Both the position numbers and the translations under genes were made by a program. Shown piece by piece: positions 28,495-37,671 of a DNA stretch of 64,000 bases; position 1 is the stretch's first letter, and each line of letters starts with the position of its first letter. The DNA comes from Leptospira sp. B5-022 (GTDB taxonomy: Bacteria > Spirochaetota > Leptospiria > Leptospirales > Leptospiraceae). The DNA lies in contig NZ_ANIJ01000018.1 of assembly GCF_000347035.1 (NCBI RefSeq), positions 310,001-374,000 of the forward strand, given 5' to 3'. The notes under the pieces are model-generated. The model had not been told where the DNA came from. It did not search any database and worked only from the letters and a program-made list of their open reading frames with translations.

Positions 28495-29623
28495 ATTGTC
28501 CTACACAGACAATGAAACGTCTTTGGGAGCAAGCAGTCTCAATCACCTGAGCCGGATCCGTAGTTGTCATCTCTGCAATCGAGTTTCCATTCACTGCAGA
28601 AAGTATTCCTTGAGTCCCCGTTGCAGTCGATGAATACCAAGAAGAATATGGCGCTCCGGATGGAAGTAATGAAGCACATTGGGTTGTTGTAGGAGAACCA
28701 GTTGTCCAATCGATAGAACTGAAGCCTGTCCAGATTTTACCGCTGGTCCCAAGACTATTTGTCCACTGATCCAAATTTGCAAAACCGATTGTAGTGGAAG
28801 AATTGAAAGAATATGCCAACTTTTTACCGCTCTGGCTGAAATACTTACGGAAAGAACTAAACACCCAATCCGTGGAAGGATTTCTGTAATTTCCGCTTGG
28901 GCTGTAGCTTACTGCGATCATCGCCTTGTAACCTACATCCTTGTTAATGCCGTCCGGAATATTTGAGTTACAGATATTGTCTGCAACTTCTACAGGGCCT
29001 GCAAAAGTTAGATTATCCATTCCTTTTTTCGCGAAGTTCCCAGGATAACCTGCTCCATTATTTGTAGCAACAAAGACACATTTATCGGAATCACTTACCT
29101 TAACTTTAAATGTCTGGGAGATTCCGGATGCAACGTCAACCGCAACCAAGTCATAATAGTTATTAATACAATTTTCGTCGGACAGAGAATTGATCTGGAA
29201 TCCGCTCTTATAATCGAAATTGGAATTCTGAGGGTTCGGCCCGAAATCCACGGTCAGATAATCCTGATATCCTCCTTGGTCCGGGTTATAGTCCGTTGCG
29301 AAGGTGATATTATCATTTCTATAAAATCTAAATTGAATGGTGCTACCGTCGGAAGGAGGATTTTGAATTCCGAACAGAATATCCGAAGCATCGTTTTCAT
29401 CTAAGGTTAAAGTGGTTTCTCCTTCGTTCAGAAGAGGTTCTATCGGATATGGGGGAAGTGTAACGAACAAGTCCCAGAAAATAGACGGATCTATTGTGAT
29501 CGCACCCGCCAAGCTAGGTTTACTTCCGTCTAAGGCGGTTGATTTCGCATCATTACAATTGGAAATCAATAAAGTAAGACATAATAAAATGAAAGTTGTT
29601 CCTAATGATTTAGATCCTTTCAT
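28493..29623 (-). CDS. DUF1554-type lipoprotein (paralogue 2)
   Basis: The 376-aa protein has a signal peptide ending LLISNC. The mature start CNDAKSTALDGSKPSLAGAI again carries the shared motif and the ITIDPSIF run seen in paralogue 1 (IMIDPTLL). The central region (~55-160) is a Calx-beta-like strand-rich domain. The DUF1554-like domain starts at CVFVATNNGAGYPGNFAKKG. It includes ADNICNSN, YKAMIAV, KIWTGFSS and ends CSQRRFIVCVGQ. The family function is not established. Divergence from its neighbours suggests old duplication. Confidence 0.85.
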   Translation of the reverse strand: MKGSKSLGTTFILLCLTLLISNCNDAKSTALDGSKPSLAGAITIDPSIFWDLFVTLPPYPIEPLLNEGETTLTLDENDASDILFGIQNPPSDGSTIQFRFYRNDNITFATDYNPDQGGYQDYLTVDFGPNPQNSNFDYKSGFQINSLSDENCINNYYDLVAVDVASGISQTFKVKVSDSDKCVFVATNNGAGYPGNFAKKGMDNLTFAGPVEVADNICNSNIPDGINKDVGYKAMIAVSYSPSGNYRNPSTDWVFSSFRKYFSQSGKKLAYSFNSSTTIGFANLDQWTNSLGTSGKIWTGFSSIDWTTGSPTTTQCASLLPSGAPYSSWYSSTATGTQGILSAVNGNSIAEMTTTDPAQVIETACSQRRFIVCVGQ

Positions 29624-29710
29624 ATTTGCACCAACCCGATCTCTTAGAGAAAAATATCCCTTAAAGTATGAAAACAGTTAGGCCGGAAAAAAATTGAACG
29701 ATTTTTTCGT

Positions 29711-30727
29711 TTAATCCGGAGAATAAACGCAAATAAACGGTAATGCCAAAGTGGCATCACAGCTGGAAAGGGTCGTATACGCCGCATCTCCGGTAACAAT
29801 ACTTGAAGTTCCTAAGTTTCCGCTGGAGGAACCGGTAGTATTTGTCCAGCTTTCAGAACCGTTTAAACAGGTATTGCTATCCATTCTTCCCCAGCCTGAA
29901 TGCATCCCGGTCCAATATTGTCCCGAATCTATCAATGGATTGTCAAAGTCCGAGCTAGGGGGCCAGACGCCACTGACGGAAAAAACTTTTACCCATGTCC
30001 CGTCCCCTCTCTTACGAACGTATCTTTTGTTCGTTCGGAAAAAGGAAGTGGAAGATAAGGTTTCTCCCGGATTTCTATCTCCGTAAGCAGCGGAAAGGGC
30101 ACCTACCATCGCTTTGTAATACGCAGGGTTTCTGGGAAGACCTTTTGCACTCGCAAGGTTTTTACAATGATCGTCCATTGCACCGAGCCCATCTAATTGA
30201 GCCAGGGTTTTGGCAGAAGATTCGAAAATACAAAAATCCCCGTCCTTCACGGTTACATCATATACGAAAGAATCACTGGTAGAATCTTTCGTAATTCTGA
30301 AACTGAACTTGTCTCCTGCACGATCCAAACAGTTATCGTCGTCCGCATTTAATGCAAAACCTACGGAATAAGTTCCTGTATTGGCAGGAAGAGTGAATGT
30401 GTTATAACCGACAAAACTAGGTGAAGATACGGTAGTATAACTTTCGATTGCCATCGTAAAGTTTTCGTTCACAGAGCTTTGTTCCGAAAATGAAAGATCT
30501 ATATAAGTATTTCCCGCATCATACATAATGTTAGAAGAAAGTCTCGGTAGACCTTCCGGAATCACCTGGACGCCGATGATATTCGGTAAAACTACGTTTA
30601 AAAGAACGCCGGCAGCACTATTGCTGCCGTCCAGATTGATAGCATTTGCCTGATTGCAAAAAGAGAATAAGGAGAATAACGATACTATCGGGATAAATTT
30701 GAAAAAGATCTTTGGATTCGAATTCAT
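29711..30727 (-). CDS. DUF1554-type lipoprotein (paralogue 3)
   Basis: The 338-aa protein has a signal peptide ending LFSFC and a mature start CNQANAINLDGSNSAAGVLL. It has a Calx-beta-like region (~55-160) and then the C-terminal domain: CIFESSAKTLAQLDGLGAMD, CKNLASAKGLPRNPAYYKAM, QYWTGMHSGWG and a final CDATLALPFICVYSPD. It is the most divergent of the three. The promoter region upstream is very AT-rich, with a palindrome at 30847-30863. Confidence 0.85.
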   Translation of the reverse strand: MNSNPKIFFKFIPIVSLFSLFSFCNQANAINLDGSNSAAGVLLNVVLPNIIGVQVIPEGLPRLSSNIMYDAGNTYIDLSFSEQSSVNENFTMAIESYTTVSSPSFVGYNTFTLPANTGTYSVGFALNADDDNCLDRAGDKFSFRITKDSTSDSFVYDVTVKDGDFCIFESSAKTLAQLDGLGAMDDHCKNLASAKGLPRNPAYYKAMVGALSAAYGDRNPGETLSSTSFFRTNKRYVRKRGDGTWVKVFSVSGVWPPSSDFDNPLIDSGQYWTGMHSGWGRMDSNTCLNGSESWTNTTGSSSGNLGTSSIVTGDAAYTTLSSCDATLALPFICVYSPD

Positions 30728-30846
30728 TGTTCCGGGTCGGTTGATTTCTTTTTAAAAATCACAAACCAAATTGCGAGTTTTTGCTCATTTTTTAAAAAAA
30801 ATATTTCGAATGAATTCGTTTAAATTCCAAACTTTTTGATTGGTGG

Positions 30847-30863
30847 AACGAACAGAGTTCGTT
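30847..30863. promoter_or_regulatory. 17-bp hyphenated palindrome
   Basis: AACGAAC and GTTCGTT are separated by AGA. It lies 15 bp beyond the stop of the 674-aa gene and 120 bp upstream of paralogue 3. There is no T-run, so it could be an operator for the lipoprotein gene or a weak 3' hairpin. Confidence 0.35.
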
Positions 30864-30877
30864 ATTAAGAAAATCCC

Positions 30878-32902
30878 TCAAGATTTGTCTACTTTTCTTA
30901 ATTTATCGATTTCCTTACGGAATGACTCATAAGGATCATCCGAATCTGCTTTTCCTTTGTGAGGGGTCGTTTTGTCAGACGAAGATTTATGAGAAGCGAA
31001 CCATTCGTCCACATGCTTAATTACTTTTGCGATCCTAGTTCTGCTGTCTTCTTCCTCCGCGGTCCGGACTTTGTTTTGCAGGACTTCCATCCTTTCTGAA
31101 AGGAGTCTATGCAATTCTCTGGCCTTATTCCTAAAGGATTCGTTCGCAGGATAACATAGGATCTGGTCCATTCTTTCCTTCCCTTTTTCCCAGGGGATAA
31201 AAACGAACTTCTCCCGATCTAAAATTTGGTAATATAGATCAGCGGAGTATTCTCCAACATTTCCCTGGATCTCGGAGGCTGTAGGCGGGACAATACGTTT
31301 AAAATAAAACTCGTCCATTGCGGAAGAAATTTTAGATTTCTGTTCGGCTAAGCGGATCTTTTCCTCTTCTTTGAGCTTTTCTTGGAGCTTTACCTGTTCT
31401 TCCTTTTTGGAAGTTTCGTGGTTTCTGGCCTTGAGTTGATTTTGCTGCCATTTGATCTTATCCTTTGCTTGGGCAAAGAACATATCTTGGAATAATCTTC
31501 CTATCCCCAGAAGATCAAGAATAGTATAATACCAGGGGAAATAATCTAAATAACCTTTCCTTAATACTTTTCCGTAAGCTTTGACCAGATCGGGTTCTCT
31601 AAAAATCGATTTGATCTGGGGTTCGTTGGATTCCACAAGTTGTCTGATGCATAGGATCTTCCAAGTTTCTACGTTTGTAGCGGCTCCTAAACTAAGAATA
31701 ATCTGCCTGACACTGTTTGCATTTTTATGAAAGAATGCATGGATCGTACTGGTTTTGGTCTCCCAAGTGGAGTAACCGATTTCCAGATCGTCCATCAACA
31801 TTCTTTTCAATTCTTCCGGATAGGATTTGAATTCCTTGTCAGGAACTAAGAGTACTTTTTTTTCCCAAGAACCGGATTCCGAGAGAAGATTTTTTTTGAT
31901 ATCATGGAACCTATTTCTATCTTTTTCCGCAGATTGTTTATGAAGTTCTTTTTCCGCAAGTTCGGATAAGCTTCGAACTAAAACTACACTTAACATTCCT
32001 GGAGTTCCGGGACTTGGATTGCCCGGCAAAGCTCTGGCAAAAGCTTCTGCTCTTTCCGCTTTGAATTTTGTGGTCTCGGGATTGGAAGTATTAGAATAAT
32101 ATAATTTTTCTTCCATGGCGATCTTTTGGAACTCGTCCATTAGAACATGACGTAATTGTTTGGTTCCTTTGGATTGGATAAAGTCGTCCACGTAGTCCAT
32201 GATCTGAACTGCTTCTTTCGGATTTTTGATCCCGAATAGTCCGTATCCGGGAACGTCGATAATTCTTCCTTTCTTATGAAGATCGTCCTCTAATTCGAAT
32301 AAGAAATCCTTAATGAACTCCGCATTTGCGGGAATTCGGAAATGTTCGTTATGGAACGCCTGTTTTAAATACAGGAATAATTGAGGGAATGGAGCTTCCT
32401 TCCTGGCTCCCCATTCTAGATCCGATTCTAGATTCTCCCAAAGTAGGATCTTGCTCGTTTCAGGCTTTCTATCAAGATAACTTAATAAAGAAGAAACGGA
32501 ATAATCCAGAAGTTCCAGATAGATCCTACTTAGATCCAAAGATTCCGATTCAGGAAAAGTCGCATAACAAGGAAGTGCTTCCGGCTGTTTTTCCGCACTG
32601 TCGCTGATTAAGTAAGCAAGTTGAGAAACTGTACCATCCTCCAGCAAGCGTTTTAAATGAAGATCTATATCCTTCGGACCTAATTCTCCGACTTCGGGGA
32701 CTCTATGATGCGGTTCGAATAACTGTCTTTTTTTTACGTTTTTGAAAGATGTCGCTGCCTGAATCGCTTTGTAGACAGAATGAGTTATCTTGTCGTTCAT
32801 GTAGTAACTCACGACTTCGTTTAACTTCTTAACTTTTAAGAAATTAGGAACGGCTACATTGCCTGTATGCGGATCTAAGGGTTTGGGACCTTTTACGTTC
32901 AT
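30878..32902 (-). CDS. 674-aa cytoplasmic helical protein of unknown function
   Basis: There is no signal peptide or membrane segment. The N-terminus (~1-330) is mixed alpha/beta with several Leu-rich helices. Residues ~505-545 form a strongly charged coiled coil (K/E/Q runs such as KKEEQVKLQEKLKEEEKIR). The tail is Lys/Asp-rich and ends DDPYESFRKEIDKLRKVDKS. I do not recognise the family. Similar long unannotated cytoplasmic proteins exist in leptospires, but I cannot name one. It is divergent from gpmI and apparently monocistronic. Confidence 0.75.
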   Translation of the reverse strand: MNVKGPKPLDPHTGNVAVPNFLKVKKLNEVVSYYMNDKITHSVYKAIQAATSFKNVKKRQLFEPHHRVPEVGELGPKDIDLHLKRLLEDGTVSQLAYLISDSAEKQPEALPCYATFPESESLDLSRIYLELLDYSVSSLLSYLDRKPETSKILLWENLESDLEWGARKEAPFPQLFLYLKQAFHNEHFRIPANAEFIKDFLFELEDDLHKKGRIIDVPGYGLFGIKNPKEAVQIMDYVDDFIQSKGTKQLRHVLMDEFQKIAMEEKLYYSNTSNPETTKFKAERAEAFARALPGNPSPGTPGMLSVVLVRSLSELAEKELHKQSAEKDRNRFHDIKKNLLSESGSWEKKVLLVPDKEFKSYPEELKRMLMDDLEIGYSTWETKTSTIHAFFHKNANSVRQIILSLGAATNVETWKILCIRQLVESNEPQIKSIFREPDLVKAYGKVLRKGYLDYFPWYYTILDLLGIGRLFQDMFFAQAKDKIKWQQNQLKARNHETSKKEEQVKLQEKLKEEEKIRLAEQKSKISSAMDEFYFKRIVPPTASEIQGNVGEYSADLYYQILDREKFVFIPWEKGKERMDQILCYPANESFRNKARELHRLLSERMEVLQNKVRTAEEEDSRTRIAKVIKHVDEWFASHKSSSDKTTPHKGKADSDDPYESFRKEIDKLRKVDKS

Positions 32903-32949
32903 CTTTTTATAAATAATTTAATATTAAATATTTAGAATATACTTGCGGA

Positions 32950-32988
32950 GAGTATCCGCTTAAGGATATAAGTATCCCAAGGATACTC
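32950..32988. promoter_or_regulatory. Nested inverted repeats in the divergent intergenic region
   Basis: GAGTATCC (32950-32957) pairs with GGATACTC (32981-32988), and GGATA/TATCC with a 4-nt loop sits inside. GGATA-type half sites therefore occur four times in 39 bp, between the 674-aa gene and gpmI. It is a candidate operator or leader structure. Confidence 0.4.
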
Positions 32989-33141
32989 AAAACCATGATA
33001 TAATGCATTCTAAACGCTTCCACCGAAAAACCTAAATTCTCTTTCTTTTTCGATAAAACCGATATAAACCGAAGGACGTATGCCGAAGTTGCTATATGAA
33101 TCCTCTTGACGAAGCGTGCGGGAGAGCTTTCCTGGAATAGA

Positions 33142-34782
33142 ATGCAACTGAAAAAAAAGACTCCGTTCTCCCCCAAAAAGCTATTATTCGTAATTTTAGA
33201 CGGAGTAGGCTATACTCCGAAGGGACCCGAATTCGGGAATGCGATTGCAGGCGCCAATCTTCCTTTCCTCAATAAACTCTGGAAAGAATCCCCGACTATT
33301 CTTTTGAAAGCGCATGGGACTGCCGTTGGTATGCCTTCTGACGAAGATATGGGAAACTCCGAAGTGGGTCATAATGTACTGGGTTGCGGGCGTATTTTCG
33401 ATCAGGGCGCTAAGCTAGTCAATAACTCTATCGCTAAAGGACTGTTATTCGAAGGAAAAGCTTGGCAAGAAATTGTAGAAAATACCAAGACCAAAAATTC
33501 CACTTTGCATCTAATCGGTTTGTTTTCGGACGGAAATGTTCATGCACATATCGATCATACAAAATCATTAATACAGGCTGCGATACAAGAGAAGGTCCCA
33601 AGGATCAGGTTGCATATTCTTCTGGATGGACGCGACGTACCGGAGAAATCCGCTCTAGAGTATTTAATTCCATTCGAAGAATGGCTGACCTCTCTTCGAT
33701 CCGAAGGAGCTGACATAAAGATCGCTTCCGGCGGTGGAAGAATGACAATCACCATGGACCGTTATGAAGCGGACTGGGCCATGGTGGAAAGAGGCTGGAA
33801 GATCCATGTTCATGGAGAAGGTAGGACTTTCCCGGATGCAAAGACTGCGATCGAAACTTTTAGGAAGGAAGATCCGGCGGTAATCGACCAATATCTTCCT
33901 AGCTTTGTGGTTGAAGAATCCGGTAAGCCGGTTGGAAAAATTGAAAGTGGAGACTCAGTAGTATTCACGAATTTCAGAGGGGACAGAGCAATCGAGATCT
34001 CCCAAGCGTTCACTCAGAAAAATTTCGACAAATTCGATAGAGGAAATTTCCCCGCAGTATGTTACGCGGGAATGATGCAATACGACGGGGATCTACAATT
34101 GCCAGAACGTTTTCTGGTAAGTCCTCCTGCAATCGATCGTACTTTGGGCGAATATATGGCCAAGTCGGGGATCAACCAGTATGCGTTATCCGAAACACAA
34201 AAATACGGACATGTAACGTTCTTCTGGAACGGGAATCGTTCCGGCAAATTCGATCCCAAAAGTGAGGAGTATAAGGAAATTCCTTCCGATGTAATTCCAT
34301 TCGACCAAACTCCTGAAATGAAAGCGCAAGCGATCACTGCGGAGCTTGAAAAAGTTTTAGGTGAGAATCATTCGGACTTTTATAGGATCAATTTTCCGAA
34401 TGGGGATATGGTAGGCCATACTGGAAATTACCAGGCCACAGTGAAAGCAATGGAATTCCTGGACGGATGTATGAGCCGTCTTGCGGAAGCATGCAAAAAA
34501 AATAATGTAGTTCTATTGGTGAGCGCAGACCACGGGAATGCGGATGAGATGTACCAGCTGGATAAAAAAGGAAATGTGCAGAAGGATAAGGAAGGTAAAC
34601 CCGTCCCTAAAACTTCACATACTCTAAATCCGGTTCCGTTCAGTGTTTTGGACCCTGAGAACAAGATTAAACTGAGAACGGATCTACAAGAACCTGGACT
34701 TGCTAACGTTGCGGCTACAATCTTAGATATTATGGGATACGAAACTCCGGAAGGATATCATCCTAGTTTAATAACGAAGTAA
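33142..34782 (+). CDS. gpmI: 2,3-bisphosphoglycerate-independent phosphoglycerate mutase
   Basis: The protein is 546 aa from the ATG at 33142. It is a Mn-dependent alkaline-phosphatase-fold enzyme interconverting 3- and 2-phosphoglycerate. It has [10 protein letters not shown] (metal Asp), the catalytic Ser in [25 protein letters not shown], the [15 protein letters not shown] clamp, NFRGDRAIE and [11 protein letters not shown] with the second metal cluster. It is slightly longer than the usual ~510 residues. The convergent gene's stop is only 2 bp beyond its own. Confidence 0.95.
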   Translation: MQLKKKTPFSPKKLLFVILDGVGYTPKGPEFGNAIAGANLPFLNKLWKESPTILLKAHGTAVGMPSDEDMGNSEVGHNVLGCGRIFDQGAKLVNNSIAKGLLFEGKAWQEIVENTKTKNSTLHLIGLFSDGNVHAHIDHTKSLIQAAIQEKVPRIRLHILLDGRDVPEKSALEYLIPFEEWLTSLRSEGADIKIASGGGRMTITMDRYEADWAMVERGWKIHVHGEGRTFPDAKTAIETFRKEDPAVIDQYLPSFVVEESGKPVGKIESGDSVVFTNFRGDRAIEISQAFTQKNFDKFDRGNFPAVCYAGMMQYDGDLQLPERFLVSPPAIDRTLGEYMAKSGINQYALSETQKYGHVTFFWNGNRSGKFDPKSEEYKEIPSDVIPFDQTPEMKAQAITAELEKVLGENHSDFYRINFPNGDMVGHTGNYQATVKAMEFLDGCMSRLAEACKKNNVVLLVSADHGNADEMYQLDKKGNVQKDKEGKPVPKTSHTLNPVPFSVLDPENKIKLRTDLQEPGLANVAATILDIMGYETPEGYHPSLITK

Positions 34783-34784
34783 GA

Positions 34785-36326
34785 TCAGTCACTTACACAA
34801 TGAATTGCATAGCTTAGGCTTTTATCGAACTGATTTAGGCTCCCATACATGAATACTACGGTCCTTGCAAACTGATCCATTGGAGAGCCTGAAATTCCTC
34901 GGGATGCGGTCCAGGTTGCAGGAGAAACAGGATTTGGGAATGCGGTAGTATTGATATACGGATCAGCGACCCCTTCGACAAGAGAGTATAATTCTTCCGC
35001 TCTGGGAAGTCTCCAGTTTTCTCGATCGGCGTAACCAATTCCGGGACCGTGTACGGTGTTTAGGTAAGCACACGCGTCTAACGCGGCTGCCCAAGAAGTA
35101 TTTGTTGCAGAGCCGGAAGCACAGCCTGGCCCCACTCTTCCTTCCCAACAAGTTTTCCAAACAAGTCCGGTAGAAGAATCCGTAGTGGTGATATCCGAAG
35201 TATAAATTCCATGAGCCGTCGGGCCGGAATAGACCTGAGCTCCTGAGACCGGAGCCCCGGTAGTGGTTGTAAAAGTCGACTGATGGCTGACTGCATTTCC
35301 GGCTTCGTCTTGCAAGGAACTGGCGGGAATTGTCCAACGTATCTGGGATTCTTCCGGAAAATAAACCCAGCTAACGGTTATAACTAAGGTTTGAGCGTCC
35401 TGCCAATCGAATATTGTATTACTGTTCGGAATTGTAACCCATGAGGTTCCGTTATAGATTTCCGTTGCCATGCTCATCGTAAGACCGGTATTCATGGGCT
35501 CTGCAAAACTTAGAGTAAGAGATCCGGGAGAAAGAGCAACTCCTGTTGTGCCATCACTCGGTGTAACTGCGGATATAGTAGGAGTCACAGTGTCGACAGT
35601 GATATCGGAAGTAGAAACGGTGGATACGTTCCCCGCCTTATCTCTTGCCACATACTTAAAAGAAGTGGAAGAATTAGCGGCAACATTGATAGGAGTAGAA
35701 TACTGGGTCCCTACATTTATAGTTCCGCTCACCCCATCAATATCCGGAGTAGAAGTGTCGGTAACATAGGAGATCTTATCGCAACCGGCTCCTCCAGTAT
35801 CCGAACATATAATAGAAACATTTTGAGAAGAATTGTAGGCCCCACCCGAGGGATTTGTGCCCGCGGTCGGATAAGTATCATCCCGAACGATCCTGAAAAT
35901 CCCGGAACCGGTTAGATCCTCCTCCGGATCGGTGACACAAACTCTAACATAACTGGCTCCTAAAGGAAGAAGACTTGCATTGATCGCGGTCATATTGTCC
36001 GTGTTTGCGATTGCAGTTCCTGTGGTTAAACTTGTGCCACTTGTGCATGAGCTGGAATCTATCCGAATATCGTAAGGTCCGGCAGTGTCCGATCTCCATG
36101 TGAGGTCGGAAGAGGTAACTGCTCCAGGATTATTACTTACGAATTTAGTGCTAAGGCTACCACTGACTGCCGGGCCCGGAAGACATACATCCAATTCTCC
36201 CAAGATACAACGAACAAAGGTAGTTTCCCACCAAGCATCCGAGAATGGGATAGCCGGGTTATGCACTTCTATCGGTTTACATAACATTCCGAATCCAACT
36301 AAAAAAAATAAAAATCGAGCCCGCAT
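34785..36326 (-). CDS. Lipoprotein with Ig-like repeats and C-terminal Lcl/DUF1566 domain
   Basis: The 513-aa protein has a short signal peptide ending FGMLC, a likely lipobox. Residues ~60-250 carry two Ig-like units, one with the chitobiase C-terminal-like pattern (SSQNVSIICSDTGGAGCDKI, DGVSGTINVGTQYSTPINV, KYVARDKAGNVS). Residues ~252-360 form a Big_5-like domain (SPGSLTLSFAEPMN, DEAGNAVS). The last ~130 residues are Lcl/DUF1566 (GLVWKTCWEGRVGPGC, ENWRLPRAEELYSLVE, CVSD). This is typical of a modular leptospiral surface protein. The function is unknown. Confidence 0.85.
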   Translation of the reverse strand: MRARFLFFLVGFGMLCKPIEVHNPAIPFSDAWWETTFVRCILGELDVCLPGPAVSGSLSTKFVSNNPGAVTSSDLTWRSDTAGPYDIRIDSSSCTSGTSLTTGTAIANTDNMTAINASLLPLGASYVRVCVTDPEEDLTGSGIFRIVRDDTYPTAGTNPSGGAYNSSQNVSIICSDTGGAGCDKISYVTDTSTPDIDGVSGTINVGTQYSTPINVAANSSTSFKYVARDKAGNVSTVSTSDITVDTVTPTISAVTPSDGTTGVALSPGSLTLSFAEPMNTGLTMSMATEIYNGTSWVTIPNSNTIFDWQDAQTLVITVSWVYFPEESQIRWTIPASSLQDEAGNAVSHQSTFTTTTGAPVSGAQVYSGPTAHGIYTSDITTTDSSTGLVWKTCWEGRVGPGCASGSATNTSWAAALDACAYLNTVHGPGIGYADRENWRLPRAEELYSLVEGVADPYINTTAFPNPVSPATWTASRGISGSPMDQFARTVVFMYGSLNQFDKSLSYAIHCVSD

Positions 36327-36466
36327 ATTATTATCTTAACAATGGTTTAATATCAAAAGGACGAAATTATCCTATGATCCATTTCCATCTAGTAAATAAG
36401 TTTTTAACACTTACGACCTGGTCGAACGCTTAGACTATCGATATAACCCTAAGCTCAGACTTCAAT

Positions 36467-36492
36467 GAGCCTGGACCTTTTGGGCAAGGCTC
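36467..36492. other. Inverted repeat upstream of the Ig/Lcl lipoprotein
   Basis: GAGCCT pairs with AGGCTC around a 14-nt interior. It lies in the 227-bp gap between the lipoprotein start (36326) and the TetR stop (36554). The role is not clear. Confidence 0.3.
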
Positions 36493-36529
36493 TTATTTAT
36501 CCCTATCTTATCTAGGATAAATCTCCGAC

Positions 36530-36560
36530 AAAAAAAACATCCCATCCCTGATTTCAGGAT
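36530..36560. terminator. Hairpin with flanking A/T runs at the TetR 3' end
   Basis: CCTGA/TCAGG forms a short stem, with a seven-T run on the plus side and an eight-T run on the minus side. It overlaps the TetR stop codon. It is probably a weak terminator for the minus-strand TetR gene. Confidence 0.45.
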
Positions 36561-37291
36561 TTTTTTGTATGTTTTTCTTTCTTTTTAGAAGTTGGAGCTT
36601 GGCGAACCTTAGAAAATCCTTCCCATAACATTTCGGCGGATTGTTCCAAAAGGGACGGGTCTATATAATTCTCCTGGATCCGATGGAAACGTAGGATCCC
36701 TGTAAAGGAACCTAATATGAGAGAAGGATACAGTTGTCTAAGATTTTTGTCGTTCTGGGTAGGGGCAAAGTATTCTGAAATTTTCTGCTTTAAGGCGGTT
36801 GCCTCTTTTGTACTTTCTTCATCCAGTATGTAGGAGGATAGATTTCTTTCTATCATGATCAACTGGTCGAATTTACCTTGCGAGAATAGTCCGAGTCCTT
36901 TCCAGAAATCGAAAAACTGTTCTTTTGGAGTTAGATTCTTAGAGACGGATCTATCTAAGAACTCAGAAAATTCTTGGACCGAGATCCGAAATGTTTCGTT
37001 GAACAGGTGATCCTTGTTCCGGAAATGACGATACATTGTCCCTACGCCCACTTTTGCATAAGCGGAAATCTCAGGGATCCTTGTTTCGAAAAATCCTCTT
37101 TCTGCAAATAACTTGAGAGCGGAACGAATGATCCTCTCTTTGGACTCGTCTTGTTTTTTGTTTAGTCTATCTTCCTGAGGCTCCTTTTCTGTTTCAAATA
37201 TGGGATCCTGATCGGGTGTGAGCTCTGGATCCGAGGAAATATCTTGGGTCTCTAACGGGGGATTATTTTCCATTCGGGTAACCATTTTCAA
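36554..37291 (-). CDS. TetR/AcrR-family regulator with acidic N-terminal extension
   Basis: The 245-aa protein has residues 1-50 that are Glu/Asp/Pro-rich and not part of the family fold. The helix-turn-helix is at ~53-100 (IIRSALKLFAERGFFETRI, AKVGVGTMYRHFRNKDHLF). The C-terminal ligand domain follows to ~225, then a basic tail. The start is uncertain (ATG at 37291, 37285 or 37273). A 22-bp perfect palindrome lies 188 bp upstream. No divergent target is adjacent. Confidence 0.85.
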   Translation of the reverse strand: MKMVTRMENNPPLETQDISSDPELTPDQDPIFETEKEPQEDRLNKKQDESKERIIRSALKLFAERGFFETRIPEISAYAKVGVGTMYRHFRNKDHLFNETFRISVQEFSEFLDRSVSKNLTPKEQFFDFWKGLGLFSQGKFDQLIMIERNLSSYILDEESTKEATALKQKISEYFAPTQNDKNLRQLYPSLILGSFTGILRFHRIQENYIDPSLLEQSAEMLWEGFSKVRQAPTSKKKEKHTKKS

Positions 37292-37671
37292 ATTTTATTT
37301 TTTCTTAAATTTCTTCCTAATAAAGTAAGGCCGAAAGTTCCGTCTAACGAGCATTATTGTCAAGGATGAAAGACCAAAATAACATAATTTGTAATCTATC
37401 CAATATATTTGCCTTCGATCAGTAAAAACAAAGTTAATTTGGGAAGACCTCTTTGGATAAATTTCCTATCCATAATACCGGAATCTGAATTCAGATTCCG
37501 TAAATCATTAGAATCTAATATATATGCATATTAGAAAGAGATGTTATTTGAGAAATGATAAATTGAGATTTTAAGAATATATAATTTGGAATATTGTTTC
37601 CGTTTTTGCTAAGAATCTGCTTTGGAATGATCCTTATGTCTTCGGAAATAAATTTTAGAACAGAAGGGATC
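37292..37671. other. 380-bp AT-rich gap with two palindromes
   Basis: I find no gene. It holds a perfect 22-bp palindrome with 11-bp half-site CGGAATCTGAA (37479-37500). 13 bp on, there is an 8-bp hairpin TCTAATAT/ATATTAGA (37514-37535). The gap separates two tandem TetR genes and presumably contains the promoter of the second. The palindromes may be regulator sites. Confidence 0.5.
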
